Positions 11,729-24,142 of a DNA stretch of 64,000 nucleotides are shown here, piece after piece. The stretch is from NCBI GenBank assembly GCA_032622095.1, contig CP136069.1, positions 169,314,394-169,378,393 on the forward strand, given 5' to 3'. The stretch comes from Siphonodentalium dalli. Its lineage: Eukaryota; Mollusca; Scaphopoda; Gadilida; Siphonodentaliidae. The translations under genes and the position numbers were made by a program. A model generated the notes under the pieces. That model worked only from the letters and a program-made list of their open reading frames with translations. It was not told the DNA's origin and ran no database searches. The stretch's first letter is position 1. The number at the start of each line of letters is the position of its first letter.

Positions 11729-12411
11729 TGTACAATAACAACTTTCGACGTTGACTGTTCCTGCTCGGCTATGCTTTTGATCATATATTCAGCCAAATAT
11801 ATTCGAAGGATAAGGGTTGTACGCTTCTGTGGTGCCTCGAAAAGCCATGAGGGAAACTCAAGTATACAAGTACATGACAAAATAACTCAGTGGGATCAAT
11901 TATATCTCCACAACATAAAGGACGCGAAGTATACCTGGTATGCTGTATGTATCTTTGATCTCTAAAACCCGAATCATCATTCATGCCTGGTCGATAATTT
12001 ATACTACATGTTAATTCAAATTTCCAATTCGATAACATAACGACGTATTGTCATAGCGATCTGGTGAGGAAATAGTCTACTTGTACTTGAAATGAGTCAA
12101 CCATACCATAGTATAAATTTCTACGTGTATTATGGACCACAGGATCACACGACATGTTTGTGTCGGATGCAGTGTTCAACTTTTAAAGGCACGTGAGGCC
12201 TTGGTTGTCGAAAATATTCATATTTGTTCCAATCACCGTAAACAGCAAAACATTAAAACGCATACAGTTTCGTTCATATATACCATGACCATCGATGGCA
12301 TCGCGTAAACAGCATGTTATTACAAAGACCTACTATATTTTACCTAAGAAAGAGACTGATTGTGTTACAGAAGACAGCACAATGCTACTGGCTAATCACA
12401 CACAAATGGCA
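11729..12411. other. no recognisable feature
   Basis: Unique AT-rich sequence without recognisable gene or repeat. Confidence 0.4.
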
Positions 12412-12470
12412 TAAACGCTCTTTATTAGTTCCATATCAGGAATTCACCAACAAAGAACGCTCTTTATGTT
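12412..12470. repeat. single 42-bp satellite-related unit
   Basis: AACGCTCTTTATTAG, CATATCAGGAATTCACCAAC and AAAGAACGCTCTTTA match about 1.3 units of the 42-bp array at 20.4-21.8 kb. It sits directly at the edge of a dispersed repeat copy. Confidence 0.7.
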
Positions 12471-12715
12471 TACCATCATAATATAAACAAACACCAGAAA
12501 GTTACTTTTTATGCTTTTGTTTACATAACAATGGTCAAACAGATGACAATAACATACTGTTTATGCGATATTTATTATTTGTATACGGACAAAGTCTGTC
12601 TACATTTTGATGTTCTTTCTGTTTGTGGCGGTTTTTGACGGGTGTAAATATTTTCACAGGATACCCACAGCCAAGGCCAACCGTACCTTTAAAACTAAGA
12701 CTATTTCGAGATATT
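12470..12715. repeat. dispersed ~250-bp repeat, copy 1
   Basis: It shares a chain of blocks with 29575-29755 and 35870-36090: GCTTTTGTTTACATAACA, GACAATAACATACTGTTTATG, ACAAAGTCTGTCTA, TTTCTGTTT.TGGCGG and the closing GCCAAGGCCAACCGTACCTT. No shared open frame. Probably a short interspersed or non-autonomous element. Confidence 0.75.
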
Positions 12716-13889
12716 CAAGAAAATAAGGGTGAATTTTTTTAAATGATCGATAGTGAAAAATTTCAAACGATTATGAGAAATGATGATGCAAAGATTATAA
12801 ATATCGTATGCAACATGATCCGGTTGTTCTTTCTCAGAAGGGGGTCTTTGAAAGTTTAGTATATGATAGAGATAAACTTGAGAAGTTATTGGTGGTCGTT
12901 GAATGACGATGCATTGCTTCGAACAGTTATATTGAACACAATTTATGTTCGTTTGTATGTTTTAAGTTTTAATTCAGTATGTAACTTGCAACTGCCTATA
13001 TATCTGCATGGTGTATTGCAATAAATATTCTATTATATTCTATTCTGTGTCAACATTGGCGATGTTGATGTATAATTTAATTCGATTTGAATTCTCGCGT
13101 TTATGGGACATATTCCTTTGTTCTTATTTATCGACGTCCAATGGAGCTAATAGATGCTATTACCCTTTCCATCGAATATGACAGTTACTCTAACATGTCC
13201 CGTAAACGCGAGATATTGTTTTAGCCGTATGATAGGGGGTTAGTGGGTGACCAGCCACCTGCACTATAGCAGATGCATAAATGTAGGCAAATTATGCCCG
13301 TGTGTTTATATTAACAGTCATATAGCAAATGCTTCAACTAGTTTGACGAGCATTTCATAGAATATCTAAAGAATTTATATGATATTGTCAATTGCATACA
13401 TCAGAATGATTCACACGAACGCACAGGGATAAGGATTTGTGTTAGAAAAAGCCGATAAATAATAAAGGCAGTCGTAGACAATACAGGCTTGGTCTACACC
13501 AGATGTGGCAGAGCATCTGCATGACACTGTTATAGTCAATGGGCATGGCATACGCCCTCTCCTCCCGAGACCTCCAATTATTGGACACACGATTGATTAA
13601 CTATTCTGTTGCATGAGTTATCAAATCCGCGAGGGACTACAAACCTTTTTTATGCACCAGGCGCCAAAGGCTCCCCATGCATCGATCGCGAAGAGATCGG
13701 GGATTTGGTGTTGTCTAATACTGTTTTTGCTATCGTTTACCCACAATTCTTTGTAAAAAATGGCGATTTCCCACAATTCTTTTTTAAAAAGTTTGATTCA
13801 TTGAATTGTCTTAAAAACCCACGCAGCTTCTAAAAATCGGCTCCTTGTGTGTTATATATATGCAAAAAAGTTCGTAATTTTGCTCTAAC
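12716..13889. other. no recognisable feature
   Basis: AT-rich unique sequence. A 74-aa frame at 13609-13833 has no recognisable content. Confidence 0.35.
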
Positions 13890-14287
13890 CCGTTCTTGCA
13901 CTGCTATTACCCGGTCTCAGCACAGAAGGCAGTTGTTATAACCCGGTCCCAAATTGAGAAAGTAACAACGTTTTTTTGGTGTCATAAATATCTGATGAAA
14001 GGAAATTATCTAATGGACATGTAGATGCCACTGAAATGCGTCAGCCATGCTCTAGTTCATAAGGTTATACGTGTACTCTGGACCACATAATCACACACAC
14101 GCGATTGCGGTGTGTCAAAGTAACTTCAGTTGAATATGATGCGCATCAGCGTTACATTGCAGCTGGAAATATCATAATGGGACGATCAATGTACCGATGA
14201 TAATAGAATGTTGGATGGCTGGGTCTTTTATTTTCGAGTATAGTTGTGTGGTTTACTAAGAGGGATGTGAAAACACGCATATTTTGA

Positions 14288-14362
14288 CTGATACGCTATA
14301 ACCCGTTCCTCCGCTATAAACCGTTCCTCCGCTATACACCGTTCCTCCGCTAAAACCAGTTC
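14288..14362. repeat. 18-bp tandem repeat, ~4 copies
   Basis: CGCTATAACCCGTTCCTC and variants are repeated in tandem. Related ATAACCCGGT strings lie at 13890-13960. Confidence 0.8.
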
Positions 14363-14584
14363 CGGTTACCGGGAGTGATTATCGAAGTCACAGCAATTTT
14401 CCTATGTTTTAAATTTTTTTCGCACATATATTAGTCAAACGTTAATTATTCTGTTCAATATCAGGAATAGACTACTTTGTTGCATATGAGCTCAGCATAA
14501 AAAACATTTAACGTATTTATTGACATATTTTGATTCCCAAGGGACCGGATTGGGATGTTTAAAAAAACGATAATAATTTTAGGC

Positions 14585-14695
14585 TTTAAAAAGTCACGGG
14601 GCGTTTAATCTCTAGTACGCCACGGTGGGTAATTCCAACACTCCCCGGGTGTAAAGCAGTTTAATATCTAGTACGCCACACTCCCCGGGGGTATG
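14585..14695. repeat. ~55-bp imperfect tandem pair
   Basis: TTTAAT(C/A)TCTAGTACGCCAC and CACTCCCCGGG occur twice in series. Confidence 0.6.
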
Positions 14696-15284
14696 TATAG
14701 CAGTCACGGTTGCCATGTTTTAATTGCGCCGCTTATTGCACTTAAATAGCAAGTCGCTATAAGAAGCTATTGTGAAAGCACCCGGTGGACCGCAGAGCTA
14801 GCTATATAAAACTTTAGCAGAAATGATAATTAAAAAATCATAGTCTCACTCGGATGCTAGTTCTAACGCAGTGGGTTTGACATATGGCGTGGGTGCCTAA
14901 CTTCTCGCCAATGTCAGAATTAACAAGTACAATGTCAAGCCCACGACGCTCAGTTTAGAGGATAGGCATGTATGCTAAATGGTTGTATGGAGGACAAATA
15001 TGCTGTTTTCTAACTTCAGGAAGATCCGAGACTTGTGGAAATAATGGATATAACTCATCTACGAGTGTATCTTTTCACTCACATTGGTATATCATTATAC
15101 CAAAAGATATTCAAATTCAAACTGTTGATAGGAGTAACAATTCGAAATGTGTGGGTTAATATTTGTATTGGGAATTTATAAACGAGAAGCGCATGCGCCT
15201 GTAAAGTGTGCATGCGGGGACACGTATTTTGTCAATTACGATCATGTGTTGCGTTTTATAATCTTAAACCGGCAAATAAAATGT
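14696..15284. other. no recognisable feature
   Basis: Unique sequence with short frames only. Confidence 0.35.
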
Positions 15285-15480
15285 CGCCGACCGCATGCCC
15301 CCCGATCACATCCCGCCGACCACATTCCTCCGACTACATTGCCTCGGCCACATCCCCCGACCACATACCACCGACCACGTGCCCCCGACCACATGCCCCA
15401 GACCACATGTTCCCAACGTACCATCGACCACTTGCCCTCGACCACACCCCCGACAACATGCCCCCGACCAAATGCCCCCG
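15285..15480. repeat. CCGACCACATGC 12-13 bp array
   Basis: About 15-18 imperfect units of CCGACCACATGCC. It is strongly C-rich on + and open in several frames as proline/threonine-rich peptides, which are repeat artefacts. Confidence 0.85.
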
Positions 15481-15649
15481 AAAAAGTATGGTTTTCTAAT
15501 GGGACATTGGTTCGGAACAAAAACAACAATGGTTACGCATCAACGATGGCTTGGCCGAGTTTTTTGCCCATAAGAGTGGATCTCAATCACTAAAAATAAA
15601 CGAATTACTCAGTAAAAGGGCATAACTTAGAACTAATTAAAGGACATAA

Positions 15650-16200
15650 CTCAGGTAAAAACAAAACAGCAGCCAGCGGCCATGTTTTTCATCGAAAACA
15701 ATTCAGATTTGATAGCTCCGATTAGTTTATACTAAACAAGCCTGCGTTTGTTTCAAAAAACAATTCTCCAATAACTTCGGGCAGCAGGGTGTGCTGATGG
15801 ATTAATATATTTGAAATTCAAGATGGCTGCTGGCTGCCATTTAAAAAAAAAAAAGAATTTCGGGGAAAAAATGGATCGAGGCTCCCATTTAGAGGTCACC
15901 CCGAAGATCCATATCACGTTTGGTAACGATTGGATGAGAAATGTGACCTTTAAGGTGTGAAAAAGGATTTAGTCATACAAAGAGTAAAATATAGATGGCC
16001 GCTGGCAGCCATGTTTTTAACAAACTTCGGGAAAAATCTAGTGGTCACCCCGTGGATCCATATGAAGTTTGGTGATGATCGGATGAGGGATGTGGCATGT
16101 AGGGTGCCAAAGGATTTAGTGATTCAAAGAGTAAAATCTAAGATGGCCATGATTTTCATTGAAAATCGTTCTAATTTGACAGCTCCCATCTAGAGGTGAT
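15650..16200. repeat. ~190-bp imperfect repeat with GATGGC-GCTGGCAGCCAT motif
   Basis: Three diverged units share AAGATGGC(C/T)GCTGGC, GGTCACCCCG.(A/G)GATCCATAT and GGATTTAGT.AT.CAAAGAGT. A further isolated motif is at 50888-50912. The only frames are short, so a dispersed non-coding repeat is likely. Confidence 0.7.
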
Positions 16201-16620
16201 CCTAGACTCATGTACCATATATCGTTGAAATCGGTCAAAGTTTGTATGAGTTAGCGAACGACCAATATCGCTAAACAATAGATAAACTAAGGCCCATAGC
16301 TCTCGTATCAAAGATTGGACAAAAAAGGTTTTCGAACTCGAGCTAGATATTGTTGCAACAGACCCATATCCAAATATCAATTAAATCGGCTTACGTTTGT
16401 TTGAGTTATTGAGCTAAAGGTCTCGCGCTCGTCTGGACGCCCACCCACCCGGACGTCTGCCAGCCTACCGATCTCACCAAAGCATAAGTCGAGATTTTGC
16501 TAAAAAAAAACTCGACTACAAATCGAGCTTTGATGTTAAAAGTCATTAAAAAATTGAAAATTAGAATTAATGTTAAGTTTTATGAGTTAAGAAATAAATG
16601 ATAACTGACTCTGTGATAAA
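16201..16620. other. no gene; GC-rich patch
   Basis: It holds a CGCCCACCCACCCGGACG-rich patch (about 16440-16480), like those at the edges of other dispersed repeats here. Nothing else seen. Confidence 0.35.
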
Positions 16621-17011
16621 TGTATCTTCTGTCGTCCATATACACGTTGCGCATGGGCAATATATGGGTAACAATTTCCTAAAGTTTCAATTCTCAACAT
16701 TCGAAATTGTTGGAGGAGTTGATTACACAATGAAGGGACCCAAAATCAAAACCGTCATTTTTTTTAAGTCAAGAAAGGGAAATAACTCAATGAAAAATAT
16801 ATCGGTACCAGTCAGTCTCGTTGAAAAGCTGACGAATACCCTAACGGATGTACCTCTCTCGAAATGTCCATTATATGACGGCGCGGCATTCCCAACATGA
16901 CGTAATAAACCGTTTCCAAATATGGAGTGCATTCCTGGCGTAGTAAATGTTTGTGAGAATCGTAGTATTTAGAAATAGTTATAAATACAACAAGATGCGA
17001 AAGAATAATCA

Positions 17012-17565
17012 GTCATGAATATCGTTGACTGATGCAAACTCGAAGATGATGTCTCCAATATTGCGATGAGTAAAATGAATTATGGATATATCGGATGTAT
17101 TAAATTTCCCAACAATAGTTGAGTTATGCCCTGTGCCAATGCATTCTCTTATATATGCGAGTCGACCATAGGTCGCCTCGCATATATAAGAGAATGTATG
17201 GCCTAAAAAAATCTTTTTTTACCATTTTTTCTTACATTCTTTAACAATTTTATAATTTTTAATGTGTTAAGCCAATGCAGTCTCTTATATATGCGAGGCG
17301 ACCTATGGTCGACTCGCATATATAAGAGAATGCATTGGCACAGGGTAAAAAAATCCCGACTTTTTTTAGGCCAATGCATTCTCTTATATATGCGAGGCGA
17401 CCTATGGTCGACTCGCATATATAAGAGAATGCATTGGCACAGGGCCGGTCATGAATATCGTTGACTGATAAAAAGTCGAAGATGATGTCTCCAATATTGC
17501 GATGTGTAAAATGAATTATGGATATATCGGATGTATTCAGTTTACCAACAATAGTTGAGTTTGAG
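17012..17565. repeat. ~115-bp direct duplication split by a hairpin element
   Basis: TCATGAATATCGTTGACTGA through AACAATAGTTGAGTT occurs at 17012-17125 and again at 17447-17560 with few differences. The sequence between is made of MITE hairpins. A second matched pair (TTTCAATTCTC.ACATTCGA and GTTGATTA.ACA.TGAAGG at 16680-16735 and 17795-17850) suggests a larger duplicated block. Confidence 0.8.
17126..17446. mobile_element. chimeric hairpin MITE, three hairpin cores, no TTAA ends
   Basis: Three copies of the 69-bp hairpin (about 17134-17197 shortened, 17272-17341, 17370-17440). The spacer before the third contains GGGTAAAAAAATCCCGACTT, which belongs to the other hairpin family at 47909-48324. 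The outer CCCTTT ends are missing. It looks like a recombinant of two families or a nested insertion. Confidence 0.7.
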
Positions 17566-18769
17566 AATGCGTGGGAAAATTGTCAACACGTTATTTGACT
17601 CAGATCTGTGAAGTGATCTGTTATGCCATCAACTAATAAAATTGCGCGCAGTCTGCGCCACTCTCCAATGAAATGGATGGAATCTCTTCAATACAGAACC
17701 TAATTTTAATAGAGAGTTCTAGAGACGTATATCCGATATAGGATTTTCGTCGGCTTTTCAAAAAGACTGTGTACCAATATCCTAAAGGCAGTAAATTTCA
17801 ATTCTCTACATTCGATACTGTGAGAGGGGTTGATTATACAGTGAAGGTACACATAATGTGTGACGGACACACGAAGGGCTAGACGATCGGAGGTCATTTC
17901 TATATATAATATTTCGGAGGACAATAATACGACGGTCCAGCTCATCTCAGGTCCGGGAGGCTAGACCTGTGCTGACGAATCAGTCTGTTCTGACCCGCGG
18001 TTTATAATTGTTATGTACTCAGTTCAATGTGTGGAGCTGTAAATAATCTCGATTGACGGTGTGTTTATAAGGTGAGAGTGGTGGCTTGGTATAATCATGT
18101 TATAATTGATTTATTCTTACACGATGGTTGTTATAAGCGTGCACTTGTTCGCGTCATTTGGCAATATGCGATGATATTTATTAACAAATCAGCCATACAT
18201 TAATGCGGAACAACATACATGCAAAATGACAACATAATACACAAATGTGTGTACACAAGTAGACATAATATGCACACACAACCGTCGGTAAGCCCCGACA
18301 GTATGAAGACATGCTGTAATATAAAGAAGTATTTACACGTATTTACCAATTGTCCAAATGTTCCTCAGTCATAGAGCGAACAAAGTTTATGCATTATTCC
18401 ATAGTCATGATTAAAATACGTTATCTATAAATTTACTTATCAAGTTTATAATCTTTTGAATCTAAGCTTTATAAACACACATAGTAGTGTTAAAATATGT
18501 ATATTTTGGACAATCATAAGCTTGTAAAACTTTTCTCTTACATGTGGGTTCCAATAATATTCGGTGTATATTTTGTTCTAAGATCATTAAGTTTGTCAAA
18601 CTCAATCACGATGCGGATTTAGTCACCAACAGCGTCTTCACAGAGGTTACATGTTCTATTCTTCACCCCCCCCCCCCCCCCCCGTTTCCATATGAGGTCG
18701 TGCCAATAACAATTATATATACCGACCTGATTGTGGTCCACATAATAACTGAGTTTGATTTTAACTAGC
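17566..18769. other. no gene seen; C17-18 tract
   Basis: A long homopolymer C run is at 18665-18682. Other frames show no recognisable content. Confidence 0.4.
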
Positions 18770-18773
18770 TTAA

Positions 18774-19143
18774 CCCTTTACCCAACAGAAGGGCCCTGTG
18801 TCAATGCATTCTCTTATATATGCGAGTCGACCATAGGTCGCCTCGCATATATAAGAGAATGCATTAGCTTAACACGTTAAAAATTATAAAATTGTTAAAG
18901 ATTGTAAGAAAAAATGGTAAAAAGTGTTTTTTTAGGCCAATGCATTCTCTTATATATGCGAGGCGACCTATGGTCGACTCGCATATATAAGAGAATGCAT
19001 TGGCACAGGGTATAACTGTAACTATCACAATGGGTTCAAGGAGCCGGTTCCAATGATATCCATATTTGTATGGTTCTATTGAGACAGACCGAAGATATTT
19101 TAGGCTGTTGAAGCTTTATTTGGCCGGTTTGTTGGGTAAAGGG
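18774..19143. mobile_element. TTAA MITE (piggyBac-like), copy 2
   Basis: Same family and orientation as copy 1. Exact TTAA duplications at 18770-18773 and 19144-19147, ends CCCTTTACCCAACA...TTGTTGGGTAAAGGG, two hairpin cores and the same ~140-bp tail. It is 370 bp, with a shorter A-rich linker than copy 1. Confidence 0.88.
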
Positions 19144-19257
19144 TTAATTGCATCTCAAAAATATTGCAACATTTTATTGCGGAGACTAAACGTTTTGACC
19201 ACGGAAATTAACTTAATGTATAAGTAATACACAGTAGACGTTGGCACCTCCCACCAC

Positions 19258-19720
19258 CTCATAAAATTCAATGCCGAACAAATCCACGTACTTCAATTTA
19301 TTTCAATTCAATTATTTCAATACTTCGATATCCCTAACAGAGTGTATTCATGACTGACTCTTCAAAAACACCACCATTATCGGCATCTCAAGAAGAGAAA
19401 GACCTGGGGGTGTTGACAGATAAGCAACTGAATTTCAACAAACAAATCAATGAAATGGTGATGACAGCAAACAAAATGCTTTATGTCATTCAGCGATTTT
19501 TCGAATACAATGAGAAATATATTATATCTACGCTAATACGGACATTGATCCGGGCGATTGTAGAATATGAGAACAGCGTGTGTACTTACTAAAACACCCT
19601 AGAGCTATAGTCAGTCCAAAGGAGGGCTAAGAAGTTTATGTAACTGCAGCATAATGACGCAAATGAAGCTTCCGATCACCGAGCCAATACAATAAACTAT
19701 TTGGCGATTGGATTATAGTG
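19258..19720 (+). pseudogene. LINE reverse transcriptase C-terminal fragment (CR1/L2-like)
   Basis: An open stretch (19350-19592) reads EEKDLGVLTDKQLNFNKQI, then ANKMLYVIQRFF, then LIRTLIRAIVEYENSV. This is the conserved region after the catalytic YADD domain in CR1/L2-type non-LTR retrotransposons. Past the first stop the same frame continues with SVQRRAKKFM, the usual next motif, and the frame upstream gives KFN-type residues. In-frame stops and missing catalytic domain make it a dead fragment of an element that copied itself through RNA. Confidence 0.8.
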
Positions 19721-19789
19721 TGAAATTATAAGACACAAAATAAGAGAAAATAATATTTTATTGAAATCCATTGTTTTTTCTTCTCTTAA

Positions 19790-20160
19790 AGACATATTGT
19801 GGACTTATTCGGGTGCTTGAAACTGATACGTTAGTACTCAGGCGCTATGCCAACCTGAGGGATGTAGCATTCTAATATCATCGCCGAAAATCTGAAGTAA
19901 ATAGACCGTATACCACTCCATAGAAAACATCGTCTGAACTACGCTCGATTATCAATATATACACCTCGATTTAGGACACAACTATCGCCGATAAATTAGC
20001 ACAAATGATAGTTCGCCATCGAGCGTCTTTGCATTTAATGAATATTTAAGCATGGCTGTGTGTGTTGTCAATTTGGATTAATATTCGTAAAATATAACAA
20101 CTTTGAGCAAGATTATTCTCCATTTCTCTGTGATGACCCTACCGGAGTGTTTCACAAAAA
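19790..20160. mobile_element. solo end fragment of the 38-46 kb transposon family
   Basis: This is an inverted homologue of 45478-45825. Shared blocks include ATAGAAAACATCGTC, ATCGCCGATAAA(C/T), CCATCGAG, and CTCCATTTCT followed by ACCCTACCGGAGTGT. It carries no frame and looks like a detached terminus. Confidence 0.7.
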
Positions 20161-20164
20161 CTTC

Positions 20165-20310
20165 AATTTTCCCTTGTTGGGACCCACCTACCCCTGCGTC
20201 CAAATTGTTTTCCGTTTTCGGCAGTTTTTTCCGACAATTTTTGGACACCCATCCAACGACCACCCACCCACACCGGCATACGTGCCCGAAAAAAAAAAAC
20301 CCTTTGGGCG
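20165..20310. repeat. fragment of CAGGGG-family element interior
   Basis: It contains TTTTCCGTTTTCGGCAGTTT and the CCGACAATTTTTGGACACCC block, complementary to 51065-51140 inside a CAGGGG element. The ends and target duplication are missing. Confidence 0.6.
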
Positions 20311-20405
20311 TTATGCGAATTTAACACGCGTCTAGTCCTCGAATGCTCAGAAATTACTTTACACTATACAGCTGTGTTCGATTTTTCGCAAATATAGAGT
20401 GAGAT

Positions 20406-21781
20406 AAACACTCTTTATTATTATCTTACCAGGAATAAACTAACATAGAACGCTCTTTATTATTATTATCTTACCAGGAATAAACTAACAAAGAACGCTC
20501 TTTATTATTATCTTACCAGGAACAAACTAACAAAAACGCTCTTTATTATTATATTACCGGGAATAAACTAACAAAGAACGATCTTTATTATTATCTTACC
20601 AGGAATAAACTAACAAAAACGCTCTTTATTATTATTTTACCAGGAACAAACTAACAAAGAACGCTCTTTATTATTATGTTGCCAGGAATAAACTAACAAA
20701 GAACGCTCTTTATTATTATCTTACCAGGAATAAACTAACAACGAACGCTCTTTATTATTATCTTACCAGGAACAAACTAACACATAACGCTCTTTATTAT
20801 TATCTTATCAGGAATACACTAACAAAGAACGCTCTTTATTATTATCTTGCCAGGAATAAACTAACAAAGAACGCTCTTTATTATTATCTTACCAGGAATA
20901 AACTAACAACGAACGCTCTTTATTATTATCTTATCGGGAATACACTAACAAAGAACGCTCTTTGTTATTATCTTATCAGGAATAAACTAACAAAGAACGC
21001 TCTTCATTGTTATCTTACCAGGAATAAACTAACAAAGAACGCTCTTTACTATTATTATTATTATCTCACCAGGAATAAACTAAGTATGAAAGCTCTTTAT
21101 TATTATCTTACCAGGAATAAACTAACAACGAACGCTCTTTATGTATTATCTTATCAGGAATACACTAACAAAGAACGCTCTTTGTTATTATCTTACCAGG
21201 AATAAACTAACAAAGAACGCCCTTTGTTATTATCTTATCGGGAATAAACTAACAAAGAACGCTCTTTATTATTATCTTGTCAGGAATACACTAACAAAGA
21301 ACGCTGTTTATTATTATCTTATCAGGAATAAACTAACAACGAACGCTCTTTATTATTATCTTACCAGGAACAAACTAACACATAACGCTCTTTATTATTA
21401 TCTTATCAGGAACAAACTAACATATAACGCTCTTTATTATTATCTTATCAGGAATACACTAATAAAGAACGCTCTTTGTTATTATCTTATCAGGAATAAA
21501 CTAACAAAGAACGCTCTTTATTATTATCTTATCAGGAATAAACTAACAAAGAACGCTCTTCATTGTTATCTTACCAGGAATAAACTAAAAACGAACGCTC
21601 TTTATTATTATCTTGTCAGGAATACACTAACAAAGAACGCTCTTTATTATTATCATCTTACCAGGAATAAACTAACAAAGAACGCTCTTCATTATTATCT
21701 TACCAGGAATAAACTAACAATGAACGCTCTTTATTAGTATCTTATCAGGCAGGATTAAACTAACAACGTACGCTCTTTATT
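20406..21781. repeat. 42-bp minisatellite, ~33 copies
   Basis: The unit is AAAGAACGCTCTTTATTATT, then ATCTTACCAGGAATAAACTA, then AC. Because 42 is divisible by 3, one frame stays open for 198 aa with a 14-residue period (LIRNKLTKNALYYY). That frame has no upstream gene, no domain and varies with the DNA, so I treat it as non-coding. Single related units occur near 12412, 35812 and 37870, next to dispersed repeats. Confidence 0.95.
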
Positions 21782-21916
21782 GGTACATGCGAAAGTATCT
21801 ATATTATGACGTTTTTCTCTGGCACATTTGGTCCACACATATGTAGATAATGTATTTGTCGACCTATTTTGATTCTGAACTGGACTGGTATATAACAAGA
21901 GCAAGTAGAATCCTAT

Positions 21917-24142
21917 TATTCAAACCACCAAGGGCATTCATAACCAGTCAGCAGATATGGTTAAAACCACCAATGGGCATTCATAACCATTCAGCTAACC
22001 AAGGGGCATTCATAACCAGTCAGCGCATATGATTCAAACCACCAAGGAGCATTCATAATCAGTCAGCGGATATGATTCAAACCACCAATGAGCATTCATA
22101 ACCAGTCAGCGAACCAAGGGGCATTCATAACCAGTCAGCGAACCAAGGGGCATTCATAACCAATCAGCGAACCAAGGGGCATTCATAACCAGTCAGCGAA
22201 CCAATGGGCATTCATAATCAGTCAGCGAACCAAGGGACATTCATAACCAGTCAGCGAACCAAGGGGCATTCATAATCAGTCAGCGAACCAAGGGGCATTC
22301 ATAACCAGTCAGTGAACCAAGGGGAATTCATAACAAGTCAGCGGACATGATTCAAACCACCAATGGGCATTCATAACCAGTCAGCGGATATGATTCAAAC
22401 CACCAATGGGCATTCATAACCAGTTAGCGAACCAAGGGGCATTCATAACCGGTCAGTGAACCAAGGGGAATTCATAACAAGTCAGCGGACATGATTCAAA
22501 CCACCAAGGGCCATTCATAACCAGTCAGGGGATATGATTCAAACAACCAATGGGCATTCATAACCAGTCAGCGAACCAAGGGGCATTCATAACCAGTCAG
22601 TGAACCAAGGGGAATTCATAACAAGTCAGCGGACATGATTCAAACCACCAAGGGGCATTCATAACTAGTCAGCGGATATGATTCAAACCACCAAGGGGCA
22701 TTCATGGCCAGTCAGCGGATATGATTCAAACCACCAATGGGCATTCATAACCAGTCAGCGAATATGATTCAAACCACCAATGGGCATTCATAACCAGTCA
22801 GCGAATATGATTCAAACAACCAAGGGGCATTCATAACCAGCCAGCGAACCAAGGGGCATTCATAACAATCCAGCGAACCAAGGGGCATTCATAACCAGTC
22901 AGCGAACCAAGTGGCATTCATAACCAGTCAGCGCATATGATTCAAACCACGAAGTGGCATTCATAACCAGTCAGCGGACATGATTCAAACCACCAAGGGG
23001 CATTCATAACCAGTCAGCGAACCAAGGGGCATTCATAACAATCCAGCGAACCAAGGGGCATTCATAACCAGTCAGCGAACCAAGGGGCATTCATAACCAG
23101 TCAGCGGATATGATTCAAACCACCAAGGGGCATTCATAACCAGTCAGCGAACCAAGGGGCATTCATAACCAGTCAGCGGATATGATTCAAACCACCAAGG
23201 GGCATTCATAACCAGTCAGCGAACCAAGGGGCATTCATAACCAGTCAGCGAATCAAGGGGCATTCATAACCAGTCAGCGAACCACGGGGCATTCATAACC
23301 AGTCAGCGGATATGATTCAAACCACCACGGGGCACCATAACCGGTCAGCGAACCAAGGGGCATCCATAACCAGTCAGTGGATATGATTCAAACCACCAAG
23401 GGGCATCCATAACCAGTCAGTGGATATGATTCAAACCACCACGGGGCACCATAACCGGTCAGCGAACCAAGGGGCATCCATGGCCAATCAGCGAATATGA
23501 TTCAAACCACCACGGGGCACCATAACCGGTCAGCGAACCAAGGGGCATCCATAACCAGTCAGTGGATATGATTCAAACCACCAAGGAGCATTCATAACCA
23601 GTCAGCGGACATGATTCAAACCACCACGGGGCACCATAACCGATCAGCGAACCAAGGGGCATTCATGGCCAGTCAGCGAATATGATTCAAACCACCACGG
23701 GGCACCATAACCGGTCAGCGAACCAAGGGGCATTCATGGCCAGTCAGCGGATATGATTCAAACCACGAAGGGCATCCATAACCAGTCAGCGAATATGATT
23801 AAAACCACCAAGGGGCATTCATAACCAGTCCGCGGATATGATTCAAACCAGCAATGGGCATTCATAACCGGTCAGCGGATATGATTCAAACCACCAATGG
23901 GCATTCATAACCAGTCAGCGAACCACGGGGCATTCATAACCAGTCAGCGCATATGATTCAAACCACCAAGGGGCATTCATAACCAGTCAGCGAACCACGG
24001 GGCATTCATAACCAGTCAGCGCATATGATTCAAACCACCAAGGGGCCTTCATAACCAGTCAGCGAACCACGGGGCATTCATAACCAGTCAGCGCATATGA
24101 TTCAAACCACCACGGGGCATTCATAACCAGTCAGCGGATATG
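21917..24142. repeat. mixed 29/43-bp minisatellite
   Basis: Two unit lengths are interspersed. The short one is GAACCAAGGGGCATTCATAA plus CCAGTCAGC (29 bp). The long one adds 14 bp (GGATATGATTCAAACCACCA before the same core, 43 bp). Substitution variants (CATCCATAACC, GGCACCATAACCGG, GGCATTCATGGCC) are clustered towards the 3' half, showing local homogenisation. No coding frame persists. Confidence 0.95.

Noticed and set aside
15147-15593. 148-aa Pro/His/Thr-rich frame
   Set aside because: It overlaps the CCGACCACATGC array and competing frames on both strands; no domain or conserved flank.
21141-21737. 198-aa open frame with a 14-residue repeat
   Set aside because: It exactly follows the 42-bp minisatellite unit, has no upstream exon or domain, and its variants follow DNA substitutions rather than protein constraint.
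20406-24142. CRISPR-like repeat arrays
   Set aside because: Units are contiguous without unique spacers, and the context is eukaryotic.
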